A stretch of 64,000 nucleotides of DNA from Mageeibacillus sp. UBA4314 (GCA_002394605.1 DGUI01000027.1:9348-73347), one strand, 5' to 3'; counted from the stretch's first letter, positions 51,551-59,877 are shown. Program-made: numbers and translations. Notes: a model not told the origin generated them from the sequence alone.

Positions 51551-52042
51551 ATGAGTTATTACATAACGACTGTGGGACAGGATAGTCACAGATTCAAGGA
51601 AGGGACCGGTGAAGGCGAAGGTATTATGCTCGGCGGTGTTCTGATTCCGTGCGATATGGCTTTCGATGCGAATAGTGATGGTGATGTCCTTCTTCATGCT
51701 GTCACTAATGCGATTTCGGGGTATACATGTGTCAATGTCCTTGGAGGTGCAGCTGATAAACTGTGTCTGGAGCAGGGGATCAGGGACAGTTCTGTATATA
51801 TCGCTGAGGCATTGAAGGATGTCCACGGTGCACAGATACTCCATGTATCTGCTACGATAGAATGCCTGAAACCCAAATTGATGCCGTATATCCCTAAGAT
51901 GAGAAGCCGTATCGCGTCTCTTCTTGATATTCCCGAACTGTCAGTCGGTATTACTGCTACAACAGGAGAAGGTCTTACCGGATTTGGCCGCGGTGAAGGA
52001 GTACAGGTATTCGTTCTTATCAGTTGGAAAGTGGATGACTGA
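51551..52042 (+). CDS. ispF: IspF-like protein (2-C-methyl-D-erythritol 2,4-cyclodiphosphate synthase family)
   Basis: A 163-residue protein. Metal ligands D11-x-H13 (GQDSH) and H49 (SDGDVLLHA) are kept, as are ATIECLKPKLMPYIPKMR and a GFGRGEG end. However the central DIG...FPDTD segment of normal IspF reads GGAADKLCLEQGIRD, and the TTE loop is TTGEGLTGFG. It is therefore either a divergent enzyme of the MEP isoprenoid pathway or a paralog with changed activity. The final 23 bases overlap the convergent methyltransferase gene. Ribosome binding site GAGG is rather far (14 bases) from the ATG. Confidence 0.75.
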   Translation: MSYYITTVGQDSHRFKEGTGEGEGIMLGGVLIPCDMAFDANSDGDVLLHAVTNAISGYTCVNVLGGAADKLCLEQGIRDSSVYIAEALKDVHGAQILHVSATIECLKPKLMPYIPKMRSRIASLLDIPELSVGITATTGEGLTGFGRGEGVQVFVLISWKVDD

Positions 52043-52670
52043 CGGGATCGTAGGTCCAGATGGAATACCGCTGCGGCTCCCTGTGGATATATAGTCCCTT
52101 CACCTTGTAGATCTCGTGGCGTGACACCAAATGCCAGTTCCTGCGGTCGTTGAGATAGTATCCGCTCTCGGAATCAGCATAATAATACAGCATTACCTTG
52201 TGTCTGAGATCCTTCTCCAGCATGTTGATGAACTCCTTGAAGGCATCAGCTTCCATAGGCCTGTACATGAATAACATGTCATAATCGTTATAATCCAGCT
52301 CGAAAGCGTTCCCGGTAATTATCCTGATCTGAGGATAACCGGACGACCATTCTCTGGCGATATCTGCCACCTCGGGATCGATCTCAACACCTGTAAGAGT
52401 AAGATCGGCACCTGTGCTCATGAGATAGGCCAGGACGCGTCCCTTGCCGCATCCGATATCGATAAGTGAGGCTTTGCAACCCTTATTGATATTCCCGAAG
52501 ATCTCCTCGAGACCTCTGTATGGTGCTGATTGGCTCCCTGTGGCTCCATGTGATTCGCTGTAACGCGAAGGAACAAACCTGGCAAGAGACATTCCGCAGA
52601 TATGTTTATCCCTCAGGTGGTCAAGGAACCTGGATATCTTAAGTGAGAGTTCTACAACAGGGTTATTCAA
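52020..52670 (-). CDS. Class I SAM-dependent methyltransferase
   Basis: A 216-residue protein with SAM motif LIDIGCGKGRVLAYL near residues 69-83, acidic ribose-binding loop LTGVEIDPEVADIAREW, and MLFMYRPMEADAFKEFI in place of a motif IV. The C-terminal YYYADSESGYYLNDRRNWHLVSRHEIYK is rich in Tyr. The protein resembles small rRNA/protein methyltransferases without a known target. Start is TTG, with AAGGAG eight bases upstream. It is convergent with the IspF-like gene and overlaps it by 23 bases, so the two transcripts are complementary at their ends. Confidence 0.75.
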   Translation of the reverse strand: MNNPVVELSLKISRFLDHLRDKHICGMSLARFVPSRYSESHGATGSQSAPYRGLEEIFGNINKGCKASLIDIGCGKGRVLAYLMSTGADLTLTGVEIDPEVADIAREWSSGYPQIRIITGNAFELDYNDYDMLFMYRPMEADAFKEFINMLEKDLRHKVMLYYYADSESGYYLNDRRNWHLVSRHEIYKVKGLYIHREPQRYSIWTYDPVSHPLSN

Positions 52671-52782
52671 TGTGTTAGCTCCTTGGTGTCATTTTGTGCA
52701 AAGAAATAGTTCTATCATAGATTTACTATACATGGTCTGAGTAGTAAAATATAGTGTGACATATTGGACGGAGGATCACTTT

Positions 52783-54510
52783 ATGAGTAGATCGATATGT
52801 AAGAGATTAGCAATGATAATCGCAGTAGCCACGGTTGTCAGTTCGTTCTCGGCTTTTGCGTTTGCTGACAACGAACAGGTGACAGAGCCTGATGCGACTG
52901 TAAGTGGAGATATCACTGAAGAGACAAAAGAGACTTCAGACGAGGAAGTATCTGTGTCTGAGATCCCTGCCGCTGAAGGCGTAGATGAAGGAGCTCCGGA
53001 AGAGATCGTGCTTCCTGAAGAGACTGAGGTCAGGAATGAAGAGGAACAGACTCCTGACGCCATTACAGAGGCAGCTGCTGAAGACGATACTGAGGTGAAG
53101 GTCGCAACAGGTACTGTTGCGAAGTATAACGATGCAGAATCATCTAAGCCTTTGTTCCACTTGGATACAAATCCTTATGCTGATAAGATACCGTTTTTGC
53201 CTGATCTTGATCAGGGTGTTGAATTCACAGGTATCCCTGATAAGGTAAAAGCATACAGGGTATATACCAATTCCCATTATAACTCTACGATAGTTATCCC
53301 GCTTACAACAGAAATGCTCAATAAGTATGTATTCAGGCCTACCAGGAACAATACAGGCAGCGACTATATTATTTTCTGGTTACCTTTCGATAGGAATTTT
53401 GAACTGAACGGCAAAGCTCGTGATTATGATCTGGGACTACAATCTATGACGGATGATATGAAGTTCTGGGCTTATGATGAGGCAACAGGAAGCCTCTCAG
53501 AGACTTCAAAACCGGCAGGACAGTACTATTGTTACAAGATACCGGTCAACGGAGGCGCTCTTAACAAGTATAAATGTCAGTACGCTTATCCCCTGATCTC
53601 TGATTACAATAGTGAATATACGGATGCCGAACAGACTCTTGTTAAGGAGAGTGAGCTTCCAGATCCTTCCGTAGTAAAGATCTACTACCAGAAAGAGCCT
53701 GAAGCTTCATGCAGGGATTACACACCTAAGAAGCCTGCCCAGACGAATGCAGGATCATACACCTATAAGTATCGATATTGGCCTGCTGACGGAACAAAGA
53801 ATCTGTATTTTAACATTTTGGACGATAGCCGTGGCGGTTCTATTCACTCATATACAGCTACGATCGATCCGGCAACGATCAAGGTCTATGCCGAAGATGC
53901 GTCCAAGTATGAGTACGAATCCGATCCCAAGTTGGAGTATAACTGCAGCGGACTTCCGGCCGGATGCCGTGCGGTGGAAGGAGAGCTCGCCCGTGAAGCC
54001 GGTGAGAAGCCCGGTACTTACGATATTACTCAGGGTTCACTTAAGATAGACGATAACAACTATACGCTTGATTTCACCGGAGCTAAGTTTGAGGTCAAGG
54101 AGATTGTGTACAAATTTACAAAGGGTAACGGTGATACATGGACGAAGGAGAGCGGTAAGGATCTGACATTCAAGGTATCCTGTAATTATAAGGATGATGA
54201 GGCGATCGACAGGTTCATCGGCGTTTCTGTTGACGGTGAAGATCTTGATGATGATCAGTACACTGCAAAGACAGGCAGTGTCATCCTCACTTTGAAGGCT
54301 GATTACCTTGAGACACTTGATGCAGGCAAACACACGATCGAAGTGGAATTTGAGCATGATAAGACTGCAACAGCCAAGTTTACGATCGAGAATGCACCTG
54401 AGCCTTCGCCACAAACAGGTGACGGCATAAGTCCGTTTATACTTGTGATCGCAGGACTTATGACAGCTGCAGGCGCTGCTTTTGTCTACAAGGCAAAGAA
54501 GGCTTTATAA
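52783..54510 (+). CDS. Secreted protein with a sortase-type C-terminal sorting signal
   Basis: A 575-residue protein. Signal peptide about 1-29 (LAMIIAVATVVSSFSAFAFA, then DNEQ), an acidic Glu/Thr-rich stretch (about 30-105), a beta-rich region with many Tyr and Lys residues, and two MBG/Ig-like segments (SYTATIDPATIKVYAED and later TAKTGSVILTLKADYL). The end is PSPQTGDGISPFILVIAGLMTAAGAAFVYKAKKAL, split as PQTG-type motif, hydrophobic helix and basic tail, which is a sortase substrate pattern. Start with GGAGG eight bases upstream. No sortase gene is in the window. I can see no convincing promoter in the 112-base gap, only AT-rich sequence. Confidence 0.7.
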   Translation: MSRSICKRLAMIIAVATVVSSFSAFAFADNEQVTEPDATVSGDITEETKETSDEEVSVSEIPAAEGVDEGAPEEIVLPEETEVRNEEEQTPDAITEAAAEDDTEVKVATGTVAKYNDAESSKPLFHLDTNPYADKIPFLPDLDQGVEFTGIPDKVKAYRVYTNSHYNSTIVIPLTTEMLNKYVFRPTRNNTGSDYIIFWLPFDRNFELNGKARDYDLGLQSMTDDMKFWAYDEATGSLSETSKPAGQYYCYKIPVNGGALNKYKCQYAYPLISDYNSEYTDAEQTLVKESELPDPSVVKIYYQKEPEASCRDYTPKKPAQTNAGSYTYKYRYWPADGTKNLYFNILDDSRGGSIHSYTATIDPATIKVYAEDASKYEYESDPKLEYNCSGLPAGCRAVEGELAREAGEKPGTYDITQGSLKIDDNNYTLDFTGAKFEVKEIVYKFTKGNGDTWTKESGKDLTFKVSCNYKDDEAIDRFIGVSVDGEDLDDDQYTAKTGSVILTLKADYLETLDAGKHTIEVEFEHDKTATAKFTIENAPEPSPQTGDGISPFILVIAGLMTAAGAAFVYKAKKAL

Positions 54511-54545
54511 GCATTATCAGAAGTTAACGGGGTTTGCCCCGGAGT

Positions 54546-54579
54546 AATATCAGCCCGGTATGCCGGGCTGATATTTTTT
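54546..54579 (+). terminator. Strong intrinsic terminator
   Basis: A 13-bp perfect stem (54546-54558 with 54563-54575), TATG loop, followed by T residues to 54579. Confidence 0.95.
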
Positions 54580-54597
54580 GTAAGTTGATATTCGGCA

Positions 54598-54723
54598 TTT
54601 CCTAGCAAATCGACTGTTTTTTCCTAGCAATGCTAGGAAAAAAGTTGATTATGGTATGAATCATAGCAAAGTGGGCAAATCATCCTAGCAATGCTAGGAA
54701 AATAGGCAGGTTTTGCTAGGAAA
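54598..54723. repeat. Nested palindromic element with 12-bp terminal inverted repeats
   Basis: TTTCCTAGCAAA at 54598-54609 is the exact inverse of TTTGCTAGGAAA at 54712-54723. Inside are two complete palindromes: TTCCTAGCAATGCTAGGAA at 54621-54639, which extends with T/A runs to 27 bases (54617-54643), and TCCTAGCAATGCTAGGA at 54683-54699. The same CCTAGCA word thus occurs four times on alternate strands in 126 bases. There is no reading frame. It lies between a terminator and the promoter of the DUF4422 gene, so it could be a mobile palindromic element, a multi-site operator, or both. Confidence 0.85.
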
Positions 54724-54745
54724 CATCCTTAAGCAGGCTATTGCC

Positions 54746-54754
54746 TGTTATAAT
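54746..54754 (+). promoter_or_regulatory. Extended -10 promoter placing the start of transcription at the DUF4422 ATG
   Basis: TGTTATAAT (TATAAT at 54749-54754) lies six bases before the ATG at 54761, so transcription would begin at or within a base of the start codon. No -35 box is seen. Confidence 0.5.
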
Positions 54755-54760
54755 ACTCAC

Positions 54761-55558
54761 ATGGACATAAGGATCATAGTTGCTGCCCATAAAGAAGCTC
54801 CGATGCCGACAGATGATATGTATCTGCCGGTCTTTGCAGGCAGCTCGCTTGCTGACTCTATCCCTGAGGGCTATCAGGCTGATAATGAAGGTGAGAATAT
54901 ATCATTTCTTAATCCTATGTACTGTGAACTCACGGCTTTATACTGGGGATGGAAGAATATTCCGGGTGTAACTTCGGAGAGCTCTTATCTTGGGATGGTG
55001 CACTACAGAAGGTGGTTCGGATGTAAACGCAAAGGTGCATTCGGTAAAGCGGACATTATTCGTTATATCGGCAAGAAGAAAGTCATGGTGCCGAGGGCGA
55101 GGAACTATTATATAGAGACTCTCAAGACTCATTATTGTCACACGCACGGCAGCAGTACACTGGATGAATGTGAGAATGTCATTAGAGAGTTGTACCCGGA
55201 GTATCTTGAGAGCTTTAACAAGGCTCTGTCCAGATCATACGGATATATGTTTAACATGATGATCATGAGAGGTGATTTGCTGGATCAATATCTTTCCTGG
55301 CTGTTTAAGTTACTATATGAATTGACGCTGAGAATAGACAACACCGGTATGAACGATTACGACAGGAGATATCCCGGAAGGATCGCTGAACTGCTGCTGA
55401 ATGTATGGATCGAATATATGAGATCAACTGGTGTGATCAAACACCATGATGTAGGAACACTACCCTGGTATTGCACGACGGGTGATAACAGAAAGGAGAA
55501 GGCAAAAGCACTTCTCAAGGCGAAATACAAGGGCGAGAAGTACCATAACAGTTTCTGA
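54761..55558 (+). CDS. DUF4422 family protein (putative glycosyltransferase)
   Basis: A 265-residue protein. The DUF4422 hallmarks are all present: IIVAAHKEAPMP, LPVFAGSS, DNEGENISFLNPMYCELTALYWGWKN and YLGMVHYRRWFG. Members occur in capsule and polysaccharide clusters and are considered glycosyltransferases. No ribosome binding site precedes the ATG at 54761; the extended -10 box six bases upstream suggests a leaderless message. A longer reading from 54713 would start inside the palindromic element and is rejected. It is followed by a polysaccharide ABC exporter, which suits a role in building the exported glycan. Confidence 0.8.
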   Translation: MDIRIIVAAHKEAPMPTDDMYLPVFAGSSLADSIPEGYQADNEGENISFLNPMYCELTALYWGWKNIPGVTSESSYLGMVHYRRWFGCKRKGAFGKADIIRYIGKKKVMVPRARNYYIETLKTHYCHTHGSSTLDECENVIRELYPEYLESFNKALSRSYGYMFNMMIMRGDLLDQYLSWLFKLLYELTLRIDNTGMNDYDRRYPGRIAELLLNVWIEYMRSTGVIKHHDVGTLPWYCTTGDNRKEKAKALLKAKYKGEKYHNSF

Positions 55559-55599
55559 TGTGGTAATATTGCGGAAAACTATCTTAGGAGAATACAGGT

Positions 55600-56397
55600 T
55601 TGGGAACAGCGATAAGATCGGCGAAAAAGTCTTTATCAAGATTTGCCTCAAACAGATTTCTGTTTGAGGAACTGGTGAAGCGCGATTTCGAGCATAAGTA
55701 CAAGCGGACAGTGCTTGGAATGGCATGGAGTGTATTGTCTCCTCTTCTCACTCTCCTGGTAATGAGACTTGTTTTCACAGGTTTTTTTGGCAGGACCACA
55801 CCGCATTACACGATCTATCTCTTTGCCGGAACTATTGTGCTGGCGTACTTCAAGGAAGCAACAAATAACGGTATGACCTCAATGATCAGCAATGCTTCTG
55901 TTATCAATAAGATAAATGTGCCCAAGTATCTGTTCCTGTTCTCGCGGAATGTGTCGTCGCTTGTTAATTTCGGGCTGACGCTGATAGTCTTTTTTATCTT
56001 CTGTATTGCCGACGGGATTACGTTCCGTGTGAGTTTTTTGCTCCTGGTATTTCCTGTTCTGTGCCTGGTCATAATGAATCTTGGTATCGGAATGATCTTA
56101 TCGGCGCTATATGTTTTTTTCAGAGATATCAAATATCTGTATTCGGTATTTCTTACTCTGCTGACATATCTGTCTGCGATATTCTACACGGTAGATTCAT
56201 TCGACATAAAGATACAGAGATTGTTTCTTTTAAACCCTGTATATGTGATCATAAAGTATATCAGGACCATCGTCATAGACGGCAGGATACCTTCTGTTGA
56301 ATATCACTGCCTGTGTCTTATATACGCTGCTCTGTTTGCATTGATCGGAGCTTTCTTTTACAAGAAATATAACAGAAAATTTGTATACTACTTCTAA
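55600..56397 (+). CDS. ABC-2 type polysaccharide export permease
   Basis: A 265-residue membrane protein with about six helices. The amphipathic start FLFEELVKRDFEHKYKRTVLGMAWSVLSPLLTLLVMRLVFTGFFG and the ending VYVIIKYIRTIVIDGRIPS are typical of TagG/Wzm/RfbA permeases for teichoic acid or O-antigen-type glycans. Start is TTG with AGGAG nine bases upstream. It pairs with the ATPase eight bases downstream. Confidence 0.88.
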   Translation: MGTAIRSAKKSLSRFASNRFLFEELVKRDFEHKYKRTVLGMAWSVLSPLLTLLVMRLVFTGFFGRTTPHYTIYLFAGTIVLAYFKEATNNGMTSMISNASVINKINVPKYLFLFSRNVSSLVNFGLTLIVFFIFCIADGITFRVSFLLLVFPVLCLVIMNLGIGMILSALYVFFRDIKYLYSVFLTLLTYLSAIFYTVDSFDIKIQRLFLLNPVYVIIKYIRTIVIDGRIPSVEYHCLCLIYAALFALIGAFFYKKYNRKFVYYF

Positions 56398-56405
56398 GGT
56401 GAAAT

Positions 56406-57380
56406 ATGGGGAAAGTGATCGAGTGTAAAGACGTCAGCATCAGATATATAACGGGTGATCTTAAGGCCATCGGTCTTAAGGAATTCGTTATGCGCAAGAT
56501 CACAGGCAAATACCATGTAACGGAATTTTGGGCGGATAAGCATGTGGACTTTGTTCTGAACAGTGGCGACATGCTGGGTATAATCGGTACAAATGGTGCA
56601 GGGAAAAGTACACTCCTTAAGGCTATATCAGGAATAATGGATCCCAAAGAAGGGTCTATTAAGGTTAATGGTAATATTGCGGCTTTGCTCGAACTAGCCA
56701 GCGGATTTGACGGTGATATGACAGTCAGGGAGAATGCCTATCTTAGGGGAGCAATGCTCGGATATACCCGTGCATTTATGGATGAAATGTATGATGAGAT
56801 CATCGCTTTCGCGGAGCTTGAGGATTTTCAGGACAGACCATTCAGACAGTTGTCTTCCGGCATGAAGTCACGGCTTGCTTTCGCTATCTGTTGTATGGTG
56901 GATCCCGACATTATCATTTTGGATGAGGTGCTGTCAGTCGGTGACGGTGCTTTCCGGAAGAAGAGCGGTGACAAGATGCGTGAGATATTGAGCAGCGGTG
57001 TTACAGGGATATTGGTATCACACTCTATCGATCAGGTTAAGGAACTGTGCAACAAGGTCCTTTGGCTGGATCATGGCGAGCAGATAGTTTTCTCCGCGGA
57101 TGTTGATAAGGTTTGCGATGCTTACATGGAATTCCTTGTGACCAAAGAGCTTCCGTCATCAGATGAGGAGATTGACGCGCTTGCGGTTGCGCAAAAAGCC
57201 AGACGTGCTGAAGAGAAGACGAAGAAGGATAAACAAGAGACTAAGAGGCTTGAAGGGATCCTTATGAAGGGGAAACGCAACACGGCTATTGAAGCAGCTC
57301 TTGATATTATAGAGAATAACGCGCCGGAGATGCTCGACATGCACGAAGTAGGTGAGTGGAGAAGGAAGAATAACGGGTGA
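56406..57380 (+). CDS. ABC polysaccharide export ATPase
   Basis: A 324-residue ATPase of the TagH/Wzt group. Walker A GTNGAGKST at 61-69, signature LSSGMKSRLAFAIC, Walker B PDIIILDEVLSVGDGAF with the characteristic LSVGD, and switch His in LVSHSIDQV. The late Walker A (most ABC proteins have it near 40) is usual for this group. Residues 250-324 form a basic coiled-coil-like extension, not a Wzt carbohydrate-binding domain. It would power export by the permease at 55600. Confidence 0.9.
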   Translation: MGKVIECKDVSIRYITGDLKAIGLKEFVMRKITGKYHVTEFWADKHVDFVLNSGDMLGIIGTNGAGKSTLLKAISGIMDPKEGSIKVNGNIAALLELASGFDGDMTVRENAYLRGAMLGYTRAFMDEMYDEIIAFAELEDFQDRPFRQLSSGMKSRLAFAICCMVDPDIIILDEVLSVGDGAFRKKSGDKMREILSSGVTGILVSHSIDQVKELCNKVLWLDHGEQIVFSADVDKVCDAYMEFLVTKELPSSDEEIDALAVAQKARRAEEKTKKDKQETKRLEGILMKGKRNTAIEAALDIIENNAPEMLDMHEVGEWRRKNNG

Positions 57381-57384
57381 CCTG

Positions 57385-58929
57385 ATGGCATATGAAGAGA
57401 TTGAGATCGTTTCTCTGGGTAATTCGGGAGAAGGCATAGGAATACTTCATTCGGGTAAGAAGATATTCGTGGATTCACCTGTAATACCGGGTGAAGTCTG
57501 TAAGGTTGAGATATTGCAGGAGAAAAGCAAGTTCGTACGCGGAAAATGTATAGAATTGATCACCTCATCACCTGCACGAGTGATCCCGTTCGGTATAGAG
57601 ATCCCGGGGGCAAATATGGCACATATGAGCTACGAACTCCAGCTCAGGTATAAGCAGGATAAAGTGCGTGACTGCCTGATAAGATTGGGAGGGGTAGAGA
57701 CGTCTGTATTGGACAGGGTGATGCATGATATAGTCCCGTCTGACAAGGAGTGTAATTATCGTAATCATATGCAGTATTCGATCAGAGATGGCCGGTTCTG
57801 CCTTAAAGCTCAGGGGTCAGACAGGAATGTTGTTGTCGAAGGATCCCCTCTGGAGTATGAGATGTTCAAAACGATCAGAAATGTGATCGAAGAAGTATTC
57901 TCCGGATATCCGACGAGATTATTTGACGGGGTGGTGTTGAGGGGGTCAGAGAGGACCGGCGAAGCATTGATCGAATTTGTGACGTATTCGGAGATGCCCA
58001 GTGAAGTGATCATCCGGGATGCAGGAAGTTACCTTGAAGCTGCAGATCTCCCGGCTGGGTTGCCGGACATAAAAGTTGCCGGCATCACGCTTCGCATATC
58101 CAATACAGCTACAGAGCGGAGAACAAGAGGCGGTAAGCGTGTAGTCCTCTATGGCAATGACTACTACACTGAGATCCTTTGCGGCAAAGAATTCAAGGTA
58201 AAGTCAGGAGCTTTCTTCCAGGTCAATGTGCCACAGGCTGAGAATCTATATGATCTCGCGCGTCCGGACAATTACGCGGGGACACTCTGGGATCTTTACT
58301 GTGGCACAGGAACTGTTGGATTGTCTCTGGCCTGCAAAGGACACAGAGTAATCGGTGTAGACATCAGTCCTGAAGCGATCGTGTCAGCCAAAGACAATGC
58401 TTCACGGTTCGGGATCGATGCGGAATTCATATGCAGACCGGCTTCCAAAATAACAGCACTCTTAACCCGGATCTCCCATGACGATGCAGTCGTAGTGGAT
58501 CCTCCCAGAGCAGGTCTGGACTTCTCTCTGGTAAGGTCACTGATCGAACAAAAACCGGCATGTATATCTTACATATCATGCGATCCGTCCACGCTTGCAA
58601 GAGACCTCAAGATGTTATCGGATGGCGGATATGTGATCGAAAGCGTGACGCCGGTTGACATGTTCCCTCAAACGAGCCATGTGGAGACGGTAGTTCTTCT
58701 TTCCAAGGGAATTGATATATCTGCAGGAAAGCTGCGTGTGGAGATGTCTGTAGAGGATATGGATCTTTCAGCTGCTCACGGCAATGCATCGTATAACAAG
58801 ATAAAGAAACATGTATATGAAAAGACCGGATTGCAAGTTTCTAATCTTAATATCGCTCAGGTTAAGCGTAAATATGGAATTATCGTAAGAGAGAACTACA
58901 ATCTTCCTAAATCAAAAAATTCAAAGTAG
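57385..58929 (+). CDS. rlmD: RlmD/RumA-family 23S rRNA (uracil-5-)-methyltransferase
   Basis: A 514-residue enzyme. TRAM-like domain at about 1-60, middle domain with YRNHMQYSI, and a C-terminal SAM domain: LWDLYCGTGTVGLSLA, VIGVDISPEAIVSA, DDAVVVDPPRAGLD and YISCDPSTLARDL with the catalytic Cys. The tail (AQVKRKYGIIVRENYNLPKS) is the extension seen in clostridial members. The iron-sulfur motif CGGC before HMSYE is absent: the sequence there is EIPGANMAHMSYE. ATG at 57385 follows GGGTGA and the ATPase stop by 4 bases; a GTG at 57352 would overlap that gene. Confidence 0.88.
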   Translation: MAYEEIEIVSLGNSGEGIGILHSGKKIFVDSPVIPGEVCKVEILQEKSKFVRGKCIELITSSPARVIPFGIEIPGANMAHMSYELQLRYKQDKVRDCLIRLGGVETSVLDRVMHDIVPSDKECNYRNHMQYSIRDGRFCLKAQGSDRNVVVEGSPLEYEMFKTIRNVIEEVFSGYPTRLFDGVVLRGSERTGEALIEFVTYSEMPSEVIIRDAGSYLEAADLPAGLPDIKVAGITLRISNTATERRTRGGKRVVLYGNDYYTEILCGKEFKVKSGAFFQVNVPQAENLYDLARPDNYAGTLWDLYCGTGTVGLSLACKGHRVIGVDISPEAIVSAKDNASRFGIDAEFICRPASKITALLTRISHDDAVVVDPPRAGLDFSLVRSLIEQKPACISYISCDPSTLARDLKMLSDGGYVIESVTPVDMFPQTSHVETVVLLSKGIDISAGKLRVEMSVEDMDLSAAHGNASYNKIKKHVYEKTGLQVSNLNIAQVKRKYGIIVRENYNLPKSKNSK

Positions 58930-59031
58930 CCTAATTGCACGCCAGAAAAGGAGAAGGCGATTGTTGCTGCACTTCAGTACTTTAAGATGATCGGTTGAAA
59001 ATAAATATAACAAAAGCAGTGATTGTCAGAA

Positions 59032-59040
59032 TGATATAAT
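59032..59040 (+). promoter_or_regulatory. Possible extended -10 promoter in the AT-rich gap
   Basis: TGATATAAT (TATAAT at 59035-59040), about 109 bases before the lipoprotein gene. A second TATAAT-like word lies near 59100 and could serve instead. The 219-base gap 58930-59148 is otherwise AT-rich, without a gene or hairpin I would call a terminator. Confidence 0.35.
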
Positions 59041-59148
59041 CTTAATATCTGAGGTTAATCGTTAGACAGGAAAATATACAGCAAAATGAACAACAACTGT
59101 ATTATAATTTCTTTATATTAAATAAAACACATAAACGGAGGCACATAA

Positions 59149-59856
59149 ATGAAGAAGAAAGCATTAGCTATAGTACTTGCTGCATCTATGTTGATGATGA
59201 CAGCATGCAGTACGGCAAAGGAAACAACGGAGAGTAGTGGTTTTGTAACTGAGGCAACAACAACTGCGACAACTGAATCCATTACAACAGACTCAACTGC
59301 TGCTACCACAGTATCTGACAATCAGCCTGGTGAAGAAGTTATAATTCCTCTTTTCCCTGAAGAGAACAGAGAGCAGATTTACCAAATGGATCCAATGGAA
59401 TTGTTAAAGTTTGGTAATTTTTATCAAATGTTCAATATTCATGGAAGCGGCAAGACAGATTATGTGGTAGACGGATTGGCAGGAGGAGAACTTGAACTTC
59501 TAACAAATGATTATTTTAATAATAGTTATGAGATAAGTGCTCCACCTTCAGATTCAAGTAGCACAACATACCCTACAACAATATATGTAAGTCAGTCTAT
59601 GAACAATCAGATTACCAATGACCCTAATAATCAGGTAGTTCTTGTATTCTATGTAGACGGTGCTAAAGTAGGTGCTACAATGGGAAATTTTATACCATTG
59701 TATTACAATGAAACTAGACATTGTTTTGTTGGGTATTTAATTGACTTCAATGAATCTACTGGAGAAGCTGAAGGCTTTAGACTGGTCGAAAAGTATTATA
59801 ATGGTAGATATTGGCCAGTAGTAGATGTAGCTGATTCATCGTTGTACGGTTTCTAA
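59149..59856 (+). CDS. AT-rich lipoprotein of unknown function
   Basis: A 235-residue protein. Signal MKKKALAIVLAASMLMMTAC gives lipid attachment at C20, followed by a Thr/Ser/Glu-rich linker (about 21-62) and a globular part with YVVDGLAGGELELL, TIYVSQSMNNQI, VVLVFYVDGAKVGATM and YWPVVDVADSSLYGF. I do not recognise the fold. Its codons favour A and T at third positions far more than its neighbours do, and the upstream gap is also AT-rich, which may mean recent acquisition. CGGAGG precedes the ATG. Confidence 0.65.
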   Translation: MKKKALAIVLAASMLMMTACSTAKETTESSGFVTEATTTATTESITTDSTAATTVSDNQPGEEVIIPLFPEENREQIYQMDPMELLKFGNFYQMFNIHGSGKTDYVVDGLAGGELELLTNDYFNNSYEISAPPSDSSSTTYPTTIYVSQSMNNQITNDPNNQVVLVFYVDGAKVGATMGNFIPLYYNETRHCFVGYLIDFNESTGEAEGFRLVEKYYNGRYWPVVDVADSSLYGF

Positions 59857-59877
59857 TTCTGTATCGTAGCAATCCTT

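Noticed and set aside
54598..54723. CRISPR array
   Set aside because: The repeats are palindromic, alternate in strand and unevenly spaced, there are no regular spacers, and no cas genes are in the window.
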